Shown piece by piece: positions 57,522 to 64,000 of a stretch of 64,000 bases of DNA; the stretch's first letter is position 1, and the number at the start of each line of letters is the position of its first letter. The notes beneath the pieces were generated by a model. The model worked only from the letters and a program-made list of their open reading frames with translations. It was not told where the DNA came from and made no database searches. Position numbers and translations under genes: made by a program. This DNA comes from Mycobacterium sp. ACS4054 (lineage in GTDB: Bacteria; Actinomycetota; Actinomycetes; Mycobacteriales; Mycobacteriaceae): contig NZ_LZHV01000017.1 in assembly GCF_001667275.1 (NCBI RefSeq), positions 62,001 to 126,000 of the forward strand, given 5' to 3'.

Positions 57522-57974
57522 CTATTGCACCGTGACGTTGGCCGTATAGGTGCACGCCGGTTTGGTGTCCTTGCCGACGAAGCTGGTGTAGGACGTGCCG
57601 ATGGTCGTGGTTCCCGGCTTCAGCGCGGTGAACGTCCACACCTCGGCGCCGGGCGCCCCCAACGCGTCGGAGCTCGGTGGGACGAATTCGTGGCTGGTCT
57701 GCTTGAGGACCCCCGAGTCGCCGATCTTCATGTCCGGCGCCCACCGGTACGGGGTGGTGTAGTTCGAACCCAACTTCACGACGAGCGTGTTGCCGACCGC
57801 CAGCGTGATGCCCTGGGTGATGAGGCTCTGCGTGAGCACGTCGTTCATCGGCACCTGCAGCGTCTTGGTCGACGGCGGGTTCCTGGACTCGAAATGGCAG
57901 CCCACCAGGATCGGCGAAACGAGCATCGCGACGGTCACCAAAAGCCTGATCTTCCCGACAGTCATCGAGCCCAT
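57522..57974 (-). CDS. Lipoprotein of the chagasin (I42) protease-inhibitor family
   Basis: A 150-residue protein with a lipoprotein signal (LVTVAMLVSPILVGC, lipobox VGC near residue 26). The mature part shows chagasin-like order: VGNTLVVKLGSNYTTPYRWAPDM (NPTTGYxW loop as NYTTPYRW), GAPGAEVWTFTALKPGTTTI (GxxGxxxWxF) and a final beta strand. I42 inhibitors block papain-type cysteine proteases. A surface-anchored form would face host or competitor proteases. ATG 57965 is an alternative start. The first loop has Y for the usual PT, so inhibitory activity is not certain. Confidence 0.8.
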   Translation of the reverse strand: MGSMTVGKIRLLVTVAMLVSPILVGCHFESRNPPSTKTLQVPMNDVLTQSLITQGITLAVGNTLVVKLGSNYTTPYRWAPDMKIGDSGVLKQTSHEFVPPSSDALGAPGAEVWTFTALKPGTTTIGTSYTSFVGKDTKPACTYTANVTVQ

Positions 57975-58072
57975 TATGGCCTGAAGCCCCCTCGACGCGC
58001 GGCCCCGCGATACCCCATGGGCGGCTCGGCGTTTCGCGCGCGCGTTTGCTGCGCGTCGGGTAGCTTCTGTGC

Positions 58073-59119
58073 ATGTTTGGCATCATCCGGCCCTGCCGTC
58101 ACCGGCTCGGCGGCGAGCTGGCGGCGGCCTGGACAGCCCAGTTGTGCGGATTGTGTCTGGCGCTGCGCGACGACTACGGCCAGGCCGCGCGCATCGCCAC
58201 CAACTACGACGGCCTGGTGGTCTCGTTGCTGGTCGAGGCTCAATCGCCCGGGGAACCGAGCCGCCGCGCGGCCGGACGCTGCCCCCTGCGCGGGATGCGC
58301 CGCGCCGACGTGGCCACCGGTGACTGCGTGCGGCTGGCCGCGGTGGTGTCGCTGGCACTGGCCGCCGCGCGGGTCCGCGACCACGTCGACGACCGCGACG
58401 GCCTGGTCGGCGTGGCCGGGGTGCGGCCGGCCGCGCGCCGCATCGCCGAACGCTGGGTGCGCCAGGGCACCGACACCGGTCACAGCCTGGGCTTCGACAC
58501 GGGCGTGCTCGTCGCCGCGATGGACCGCCAGGCCGCGCTCGAATCCCAGGCCCGTCCCGGTAGCTCGCTGTTGCTGGTGACCGAGCCCACCGAGACCGCC
58601 GTCGCCGAGGCGTTCGCGCACACCGCGGTGTTGGCCGGTCGCCCGGACAACGCCGCGCCGCTGCGCGAGATCGGGCGGCTGTTCGGCCGGGTGGCGCACC
58701 TGCTCGACGCGGTCGAGGACTACCGCGACGACGTCGCACGCGGGAAGTGGAACCCGTTGGCGGCCACGGCAACTCCCGTGGCGGCGGCGCGCGCCCTGTG
58801 CGACGACGCGGTGTTGGGCATCGAGCTGGCACTGGCCGACGTGTCGTTCACCGACGGCCGGCTGCCCCACCGCCTGCTGACCAGCGAGGTGCGCCGATCG
58901 ATCAAGCGCACCTTCGCCCACGCCGGTTTCAGCGCGCAGAGCGGGACGCCGCGCGGCCAGCAGGAACCCATCAACTTCGGCGATCAGCCCGGGCAGCCCG
59001 AAGGTGACGGCGAAAACCCCGCCGGCAAGCGCAAGAAGAGCGGGGACGGCACCGGCTGCTGGTGTTGCTGCGAGAGCTGCGACTGCTGCTGCGACGATTG
59101 CTGCTGCGACTGCTCCTGA
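58073..59119 (+). CDS. DUF5685 family protein with a polycysteine C-terminus
   Basis: A 348-residue protein. It starts MFGIIRPCRHRLGGELAAAWTAQLCGLCLALRDDYGQAARIATNYDGLVVSLL, typical of DUF5685, with further Cys (GRCPLRGM; GDCVRLAAVV). The middle is helical with LDAVEDYRDDVARGKWNPL, reminiscent of Asp-rich prenyl-synthase-like motifs. After a charged, disordered Gly/Lys linker, the last 20 residues (~329-348) contain 13 Cys. Metal binding or redox buffering is plausible. The function of the family is unknown to me. Confidence 0.85.
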   Translation: MFGIIRPCRHRLGGELAAAWTAQLCGLCLALRDDYGQAARIATNYDGLVVSLLVEAQSPGEPSRRAAGRCPLRGMRRADVATGDCVRLAAVVSLALAAARVRDHVDDRDGLVGVAGVRPAARRIAERWVRQGTDTGHSLGFDTGVLVAAMDRQAALESQARPGSSLLLVTEPTETAVAEAFAHTAVLAGRPDNAAPLREIGRLFGRVAHLLDAVEDYRDDVARGKWNPLAATATPVAAARALCDDAVLGIELALADVSFTDGRLPHRLLTSEVRRSIKRTFAHAGFSAQSGTPRGQQEPINFGDQPGQPEGDGENPAGKRKKSGDGTGCWCCCESCDCCCDDCCCDCS

Positions 59120-59238
59120 CCGATCGTGCGCGGCGGAATCCCCGGCCATCAGGCGACTCTCGACGGGTCTGAAGTGACCTAAGCGACAACCCCGCCCACC
59201 CCATCCCCGCTCGGCGCGAGCCGAGCAAGTCCGGCAGG

Positions 59239-60840
59239 ATGGGCTGGGTGTTTGGCCTCGTCCTGATCGTCGCGCTCGTCTCAACCGTCATCGTCGGGAC
59301 GGTCATCGGCCGGCGCTATCGCGTCGGTCCGCCGGTGCTGCTCATCGTGCTCGGCACCCTGCTCGGCCTGGTCCCCCATTTCGCCAATGTGCATGTCAAT
59401 GGCGAGGTGGTGCTGTTGCTGTTCCTGCCGGCGATCCTGTACTGGGAGGGCCTGAACACCAGCTTCCGCGAGATTCGGGCGAACGCGCGCATCATCGTGT
59501 TCCTCAGCGTCGGCCTGGTGATCGCGACGGCGGTGGCGGTCTCGTGGACGGCCCGGGCGCTGGGCATGGACTCCCATGCGGCGGCCGTCCTGGGCGCCGT
59601 GCTCTCCCCCACCGACGCCGCCGCCGTGGCCGGCCTCGCCAAGAAGTTGCCGCGCCGGTCCGTCACCGTCCTCAAGGCCGAGAGTCTCATCAACGACGGC
59701 ACCGCGCTGGTGCTGTTCGCCGTCACAGTCCACGTCGCGATCGGCGGATCCGCGATCACCCCGCCCGACCTGGTCGGCCGTTTCGTCGGCTCCTACCTCG
59801 GCGGCATCGCCGCCGGGCTACTGGTCGGCGGGGCGGTGACGCTGCTGCGCAAGAGAATCGACGCCCCGCAAGAGGAAATGGCATTGAGCGTGCTGACGCC
59901 GTTCGCGGCGTTCCTGTTGGCCCAGAGCATGGACTGCAGCGGGGTCGTCGCGGTCATGGTCGCGGCGCTGGTGCTCGCCTACGCCGGTCCGGTGGTGATC
60001 CGCGCGCGATCACGCCTGCAGGCCTACGCATTTTGGGACAGTGCGACGTTCCTGCTCAACGGCTCGTTGTGGGTGTTCGTCGGTGTTCAGATACCGGCGG
60101 CGCTGCGCGGCATCGCCGGCGTGGACGGCGGGATTCGCCACGCGCTGTTCATCGCGCTCGCCGTCACCGCGGTGGTGATCCTGTCGCGCATCTTCTGGGG
60201 CGAACTCACGGTGTTGTTGATCCGCCTCATCGACCGCCGGCAGGCCCAACGCGAACGCCGCGTCAGCTGGCGGCAACGCTTCGTCACCGCGTGGGCCGGC
60301 TTCCGCGGTGCGGTCTCGCTCGCCGCGGCGCTGGCCGTCCCGACCACCACGCTCAGCGGCGCGCCGTTCCCCGACCGCAGCCTGCTGATCTTCATCGTGG
60401 TGGTCGTCATCCTGACCACCGTCCTGGTCCAAGGGACCACGCTGCCCGCGGTGGTGCGCTGGGCGCAGATGCCCGAGGACGTCGCCCACTCCGAGGAGCT
60501 GCAACTGGCCCGCACCCGGGGTGTCCGAGCCGCCCTCGACGCGTTGCCCGCGGTCGCCGACGAGGTCGGCGTCGGCGACGACCTGCGGCGACGGCTGCAG
60601 AAGGAATACGAGGAAAAGGCCGCGCTGGCGCTGGCCACCGAAGACGGCTCGACGAACAACCACCTCGTCAAGAAGAAGGAGCTGGTGCGCCGGGTGCGGC
60701 TGGGCGTGCTCGACAGCAAGCGCCGGGAGATCACCGCGCTGCGCAACCAGAACCTGATCGACGACATCGTGCTGCGCGAGCTGCAGAACGAGATGGACCT
60801 CGAGGAAGTCCAACTGCTCGACGCCGCCGACAACGAATAA
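59239..60840 (+). CDS. yjcE: CPA1-family Na+/H+ antiporter
   Basis: A 533-residue antiporter with ~12 TM helices to residue ~420. Signature segments are LLLFLPAILYWEGLNTSF, AVLSPTDAAAVAGL (substrate Asp) and LKAESLINDGTALVLF (ND motif of electroneutral antiporters), with AWAGFRGAVSLAAALAVP at the later conserved Arg. The cytosolic tail (~430-533) is a charged helical region. It exchanges cytosolic Na+ or K+ for protons. It resembles Rv2287 of M. tuberculosis (from memory), near lipM as here. Confidence 0.9.
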   Translation: MGWVFGLVLIVALVSTVIVGTVIGRRYRVGPPVLLIVLGTLLGLVPHFANVHVNGEVVLLLFLPAILYWEGLNTSFREIRANARIIVFLSVGLVIATAVAVSWTARALGMDSHAAAVLGAVLSPTDAAAVAGLAKKLPRRSVTVLKAESLINDGTALVLFAVTVHVAIGGSAITPPDLVGRFVGSYLGGIAAGLLVGGAVTLLRKRIDAPQEEMALSVLTPFAAFLLAQSMDCSGVVAVMVAALVLAYAGPVVIRARSRLQAYAFWDSATFLLNGSLWVFVGVQIPAALRGIAGVDGGIRHALFIALAVTAVVILSRIFWGELTVLLIRLIDRRQAQRERRVSWRQRFVTAWAGFRGAVSLAAALAVPTTTLSGAPFPDRSLLIFIVVVVILTTVLVQGTTLPAVVRWAQMPEDVAHSEELQLARTRGVRAALDALPAVADEVGVGDDLRRRLQKEYEEKAALALATEDGSTNNHLVKKKELVRRVRLGVLDSKRREITALRNQNLIDDIVLRELQNEMDLEEVQLLDAADNE

Positions 60841-60872
60841 GGGCGTCGGTCGTCGACCGTACAGTCGGCTCC

Positions 60873-62030
60873 ATGTTGCAGACGGTCGCCATCCGCGGGT
60901 ATCGCTCGCTGCGCGAGGTGATCCTGCCGCTGGGCCGGCTCTCGGTCGTCACCGGCGCCAACGGCGCCGGCAAGTCGTCGCTGTACCGCGCGTTGCGGTT
61001 GCTGGCCGATTGCGGCCGCGGCGAGGTGATCGCCTCGCTCGCCCGGGAGGGCGGGCTGCAGTCCGCGCTGTGGGCCGGGCCCGAGGAGCTCAAGGGCGCC
61101 CGGCGCACCGGGAAGGCCCAGGGCACCGTGCGCACCCGGCCGGTTTCCCTCGAATTGGGCTTCGCCTCAGACGATTTCGGATATCTGGTCGACCTGGGCA
61201 TACCGCAGATGGCGGGGATCAAGTCGGCGTTCGGCCGCGATCCCGAGATCAAGCGCGAAGCGCTGTTCGCCGGGCCCGTGCTGCGCGCCAGCGCGACGCT
61301 GGTGCGCCGCACCCGCGACTACGCCGAGGTCAGCGCGGACTCCGGCCGCGGGTTCGACGAACTGTCGCGCTCGTTGCCGACGTATCGCAGCGTGCTGGCC
61401 GAGTACGCCCACCCGCACGCGCTGCCCGAGCTCGCGGCCGTGCGGGAGCGGCTGCGCGGGTGGCGGTTCTACGACGGCTTCCGCGTCGACGACGGGGCGC
61501 CGGCGCGGCACCCGCAGGTGGGCACCCGCACCCCGGTGCTCTCCGACGACGGCAGCGACCTGGCGGCCGCTGTCCAGACGATCATCGAGGCCGGCTTCGA
61601 CGACCTGAGCCGCGCCGTCGCCGATGCGTTCGACGGCGCCACGATTTCGGTCGCCGTGCACGACGGGCTCTTCGATCTCCAGTTGCGTCAGCGCGGCATG
61701 CTCCGGCCACTGCGATCGGCCGAATTGTCCGACGGCACACTGCGATTCCTGCTGTGGGCCGCCGCGTTGTCCAGTCCGCAGGCGCCGTCGCTGATGGTGC
61801 TCAACGAACCGGAGACCTCGCTCCACCCGGAGTTGGTGCGCCCGCTGGCGGGGCTGATCCGCACGGCCGCGGGGCGGACGCAGGTCCTGGTGGTCACCCA
61901 TTCCCGGACGCTGTTGGAGGCCATCGGCGACGACTCCGTCGAGATCGAGCTGTACAAGGAGTGGGGCGAAACGCGTGTCGCCGGTCAGGACCTGCTGACC
62001 ACGCCGCCGTGGGACTGGGGCAAGCGCTAG
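60873..62030 (+). CDS. AAA_21/RecF-like ATPase
   Basis: A 385-residue ABC/SMC-type ATPase without a long coiled coil. Walker A is VVTGANGAGKSSLYRAL (~27-43), the signature-like segment is RSAELSDGTLRFLLWAAAL, Walker B is LMVLNEPETSLHPELVRPL (D replaced by N in LNEPE), and the His switch is VLVVTHSRTLLEAI. The family includes RecF-like and OLD-like ATPases, but there is no TOPRIM nuclease domain. The role is unknown; repair or defence are possible. The ATG is 32 bases after the antiporter. Confidence 0.85.
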   Translation: MLQTVAIRGYRSLREVILPLGRLSVVTGANGAGKSSLYRALRLLADCGRGEVIASLAREGGLQSALWAGPEELKGARRTGKAQGTVRTRPVSLELGFASDDFGYLVDLGIPQMAGIKSAFGRDPEIKREALFAGPVLRASATLVRRTRDYAEVSADSGRGFDELSRSLPTYRSVLAEYAHPHALPELAAVRERLRGWRFYDGFRVDDGAPARHPQVGTRTPVLSDDGSDLAAAVQTIIEAGFDDLSRAVADAFDGATISVAVHDGLFDLQLRQRGMLRPLRSAELSDGTLRFLLWAAALSSPQAPSLMVLNEPETSLHPELVRPLAGLIRTAAGRTQVLVVTHSRTLLEAIGDDSVEIELYKEWGETRVAGQDLLTTPPWDWGKR

Positions 62031-62056
62031 TTTTTCGCACTCCGACCGGCCCCCAT

Positions 62057-62114
62057 CGAGTGTGCATCCTGGGCGGCGTCGCACGGCGTGCCGCCGACGT
62101 GGGCGCACACTCGA
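62057..62114. repeat. Inverted repeat in the AAA ATPase-mgtA gap
   Basis: TCGAGTGTGC (about 62057-62066) and GCACACTCGA (about 62105-62114) are perfect 10-base inverted arms separated by ~38 bases. They lie after the ATPase gene and before mgtA, where a promoter or terminator might be. Function is unknown. Confidence 0.6.
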
Positions 62115-62221
62115 AGCCCTGGGCGCACACGCAAAGCCCGCTCGGCGGAATTCATGGACTGTTCAGGCCACCGTCAAGTCCACATTGTTGAGTGCACACG
62201 CGGGCCGCGTGTCCTCACGTT

Positions 62222-63352
62222 ATGCGCGTTGTACAGGTCGCCAATTTCTACGGCCCCCGCTCCGGCGGCCTTCGCACCGCGGTGGACCGGCTGGGCGCCG
62301 AATACTGCGCCGGCGGGCACGAGGTGTTTCTGATCGTGCCCGGGCAGCGGGCCGAACGAAGCCAACTTCGCACCGGCGTGGTGCGAATCACCCTGCCCGC
62401 CAGGCTGATTCCCCTCACCGGCGGCTACCGCGCGGTGATGCCCGGACCCGTCAAGGCGCTGCTGGAGGCGTTGCGGCCCGACGCCCTGGAGGTTTCGGAC
62501 CGGCTGACGCTGCGGTCGCTGGGCCGGTGGGGCCGCGACCACGGCGCCACGACCGTGATGATCTCCCATGAGCGATTGGATCGGCTTGTGGGACAGATAC
62601 TTCCGCACCGTGCCGCGGTGAAGTTCGCCGACCTGGCCAACGCGCGCACCGCGGCCGACTACGACACGGTGGTGTGCACCACCGGTTTCGCGCGGGAGGA
62701 ATTCGATCGAATCGGCGCCACCAATACCGTCACCGTTCCCCTGGGCGTCGACCTGCAGACCTTCCACCCGCGCCGCCACTCCTACCTCGTGCGGCGGCGC
62801 TGGGCCGCGCCGACACAGCTGCTGGTCGTCCACTGCGGCCGACTGTCGGTGGAAAAGCGCGTCGACCGCAGCATCGATGCCATCGGCGAATTGCGCCACG
62901 CCGGGGTGGACGCCCGGCTCGTCGTCGTGGGCGAGGGTCCGCTGCGGGCCAGGCTGGAGCGTCAGGCCGCCCGGCTGCCGGTCGACTTCACCGGATTCGT
63001 CTCCGATCGGCATACGGTCGCCGGGCTGCTGGCCTCGGCCGACGTGACGCTGGCGCCCGGGCCGCACGAGACCTTCGGGCTGGCCGCGCTGGAGTCGCTG
63101 GCGTGCGGGACGCCGGCCGTCGTCTCGCGCACTTCGGCACTGACCGAAATCATCACCCCGGACAGCGGTGCTTCGGCGGACAACCACCCGGTCGCCATCG
63201 CGCGGGCGGTCAGCGCCATCACCCGTCGTCCCGAACACCACCGCCGGGTCTCCGCGCGACGCCGCGCCGAGGACTTCACCTGGCATCGCGCGGCGGCGGG
63301 CATGCTGGCCTCGCTGGGGGCGGCCGACGGCGACGCCGAACACACGGCTTAG
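62222..63352 (+). CDS. mgtA: GDP-mannose-dependent alpha-mannosyltransferase MgtA
   Basis: A 376-residue GT-B glycosyltransferase (family GT4). The start MRVVQVANFYGPRSGGLRTAVDRLGAEY matches M. tuberculosis Rv0557 (MgtA, earlier called PimB) as I recall it. The N-terminal Gly-rich donor loop is RSGG, and the C-terminal donor site has VVHCGRLSVEKRVD, VVGEGPLRARLE and the E-x7-E motif PHETFGLAALESL. It adds mannose from GDP-mannose to a glycolipid acceptor in mannan or lipomannan-type synthesis. Its stop overlaps that of the membrane protein downstream (TTAG). Confidence 0.9.
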   Translation: MRVVQVANFYGPRSGGLRTAVDRLGAEYCAGGHEVFLIVPGQRAERSQLRTGVVRITLPARLIPLTGGYRAVMPGPVKALLEALRPDALEVSDRLTLRSLGRWGRDHGATTVMISHERLDRLVGQILPHRAAVKFADLANARTAADYDTVVCTTGFAREEFDRIGATNTVTVPLGVDLQTFHPRRHSYLVRRRWAAPTQLLVVHCGRLSVEKRVDRSIDAIGELRHAGVDARLVVVGEGPLRARLERQAARLPVDFTGFVSDRHTVAGLLASADVTLAPGPHETFGLAALESLACGTPAVVSRTSALTEIITPDSGASADNHPVAIARAVSAITRRPEHHRRVSARRRAEDFTWHRAAAGMLASLGAADGDAEHTA

Positions 63353-63768
63353 CGCTCGGGCCTCCAGCCGACGTAGGTCAGGTACAGCCCGGCGGACGCG
63401 AGGCAGGCGAAAAACACCCAGATCGCCGCGGACATGCCCGAGCTGTACACCGCGTCACCGGCCGCGTCGTAGGCCCGCGGCACGGTCAACAACAGCACCC
63501 CACGAATCGAGAAGAACCAGCCGATCGCCGACACGATGACCGCCGCGGGGCTGCGCCAATACTGGTGGAACGCAATGATGAAAATGCCACTCATCAACAG
63601 AATGGCCCCATAAAGCCACGGCCACATGGGATTTGCCTTGAACTCCGCGAACAGCTGCTGCATGTACGAACCGCGCACCGCCACGGTGATCGGCACGATC
63701 GTGAGATAGGGGCCCAGCACCCGGGCGAACAACCGGGTCCGGGTTTGTGATTGGTCGGACGTGCTCAT
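63349..63768 (-). CDS. Small four-TM membrane protein, Rv0556-like
   Basis: A 139-residue integral membrane protein with four predicted TM helices (VLGPYLTIVPITVAV; WPWLYGAILLMSGIFIIAF; PAAVIVSAIGWFFSIRGVLLL; MSAAIWVFFACLASAGLYLTYVG). The ATG at 63768 starts MSTSDQSQTRTRLFARVLGPY. Its position beside mgtA agrees with Rv0556 next to Rv0557 in M. tuberculosis (from memory). Function is unknown. Confidence 0.82.
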   Translation of the reverse strand: MSTSDQSQTRTRLFARVLGPYLTIVPITVAVRGSYMQQLFAEFKANPMWPWLYGAILLMSGIFIIAFHQYWRSPAAVIVSAIGWFFSIRGVLLLTVPRAYDAAGDAVYSSGMSAAIWVFFACLASAGLYLTYVGWRPER

Positions 63769-63782
63769 TGCCGGTCGAGTCC

Positions 63783-64000
63783 TTAGAAGTCGGAGGCCGC
63801 CCAGGATCCGGGCGGGTAGGGCGGCACGGTGCCGGCAAAGGCGCCGTCGGTGAGCCTGCACAACGTGTCGGAAATCGTTCCGGCATTGGCCAATACCTTC
63901 GGGTCCCCGCCGGGCACGAGGCGCGCGACCACCGCCTGCCAGGAATAGCCGACGCCGCCGTGCTCGTACCAGAGGAACCAGTCGGCGTCGCGATTGCCGG
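63783..64000 (-). CDS. Hypothetical protein, C-terminal part, running off the window
   Basis: From the right edge the minus strand is open to TAA at 63783-63785. The visible ~71 residues read NRDADWFLWYEHGGVGYSWQAVVARLVPGGDPKVLANAGTISDTLCRLTDGAFAGTVPPYPPGSWAASDF. The aromatic start and Pro-rich end look like a secreted or periplasmic mycobacterial protein, but no family is recognised and the N-terminus is missing. It is 14 bp upstream of the membrane-protein gene on the same strand, so the two may be cotranscribed. Confidence 0.7.
   Translation of the reverse strand, partial: GNRDADWFLWYEHGGVGYSWQAVVARLVPGGDPKVLANAGTISDTLCRLTDGAFAGTVPPYPPGSWAASDF

Noticed and set aside
59544..62030. An 828-codon frame starting inside the antiporter gene
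   Set aside because: The first ~440 codons are an Arg/Pro-rich out-of-frame reading of the antiporter. The real AAA ATPase starts at ATG 60873.
1..64000. CRISPR array, rRNA or tRNA genes, insertion sequences
   Set aside because: No regularly spaced repeats, no cloverleaf with a TTCGAATC-type arm, and no transposase motifs were seen. A tRNAscan or ISfinder search was not possible here.

Overview
The window comes from a high-GC Mycobacterium, most likely a slow-growing non-tuberculous species. The evidence is a set of characteristic mycobacterial genes: mycothiol-dependent reductase mscR, cyp124, sigK-rskA, mpt83-dipZ-mpt70, sirA-cysH-che1, lipM and the mannosyltransferase mgtA. It also has many TetR regulators, SDRs, P450s and secreted actinobacterial proteins. 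From memory of M. tuberculosis gene order (not checked here), several blocks that lie far apart in that species are adjacent in this window: Rv2252-Rv2266-like, Rv0445c/Rv0444c with Rv2873-Rv2875-like, Rv2391-Rv2393-like, Rv2284/Rv2287-like and Rv0557/Rv0556-like.

Layout. 1-12.5 kb: end of a lipid kinase, DUF3145 protein, serine hydrolase and methyltransferase, mscR with a metallo-hydrolase, SHOCT membrane protein, SDR, a SABATH-type carboxyl methyltransferase, an acidic disordered protein, an Hsp70-like membrane protein, a DapB-fold dehydrogenase and cyp124. 13-19 kb: secreted protein, HAD hydrolase, then the SigK regulon (sigK, rskA, mpt83, dipZ, mpt70). Four promoter-like sites with identical 15-bp spacing link these genes. 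19-30 kb: BVMO-type monooxygenase, cutinase, Tat-exported amidase, enoyl-CoA hydratase with its TetR regulator, a flavin monooxygenase with a second TetR, an unknown coiled-coil protein with an SDR, and an SMP-30 protein.

About 30.2-34.8 kb: a two-gene defence island with visibly different base use. It encodes a winged-helix/EVE/McrB-type AAA+ GTPase and a DUF2357/PD-(D/E)XK nuclease, which I read as a modification-dependent (type IV-like) restriction system. 35-39.8 kb: a P450, alpha/beta hydrolase and tocopherol-cyclase-like operon, opposite an E2-acyltransferase-like gene. 39.9-43 kb: two receptor-like Ser/Thr kinases around a secreted Cys-rich protein; one kinase lacks the catalytic Asp. 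43-49 kb: a hydrolase-methyltransferase fusion with its TetR, polysaccharide deacetylase, FAD oxidase, acyltransferase and a maleylpyruvate isomerase-like protein.

49.3-53.9 kb: assimilatory sulfur block sirA-cysH-che1, a LysR regulator and a ferredoxin gene. sirA and the ferredoxin gene share an upstream motif with fixed spacing, and the ferredoxin gene carries an in-frame TAG that removes its usual C-terminal tail. 53.9-64 kb: lipM, TetR, DUF1707 protein, SDR, a conserved hypothetical, a chagasin-like lipoprotein, a DUF5685 protein with a polycysteine tail, CPA1 antiporter, AAA ATPase, mgtA and a membrane protein. No tRNA, rRNA, CRISPR array, transposase or integrase was recognised.
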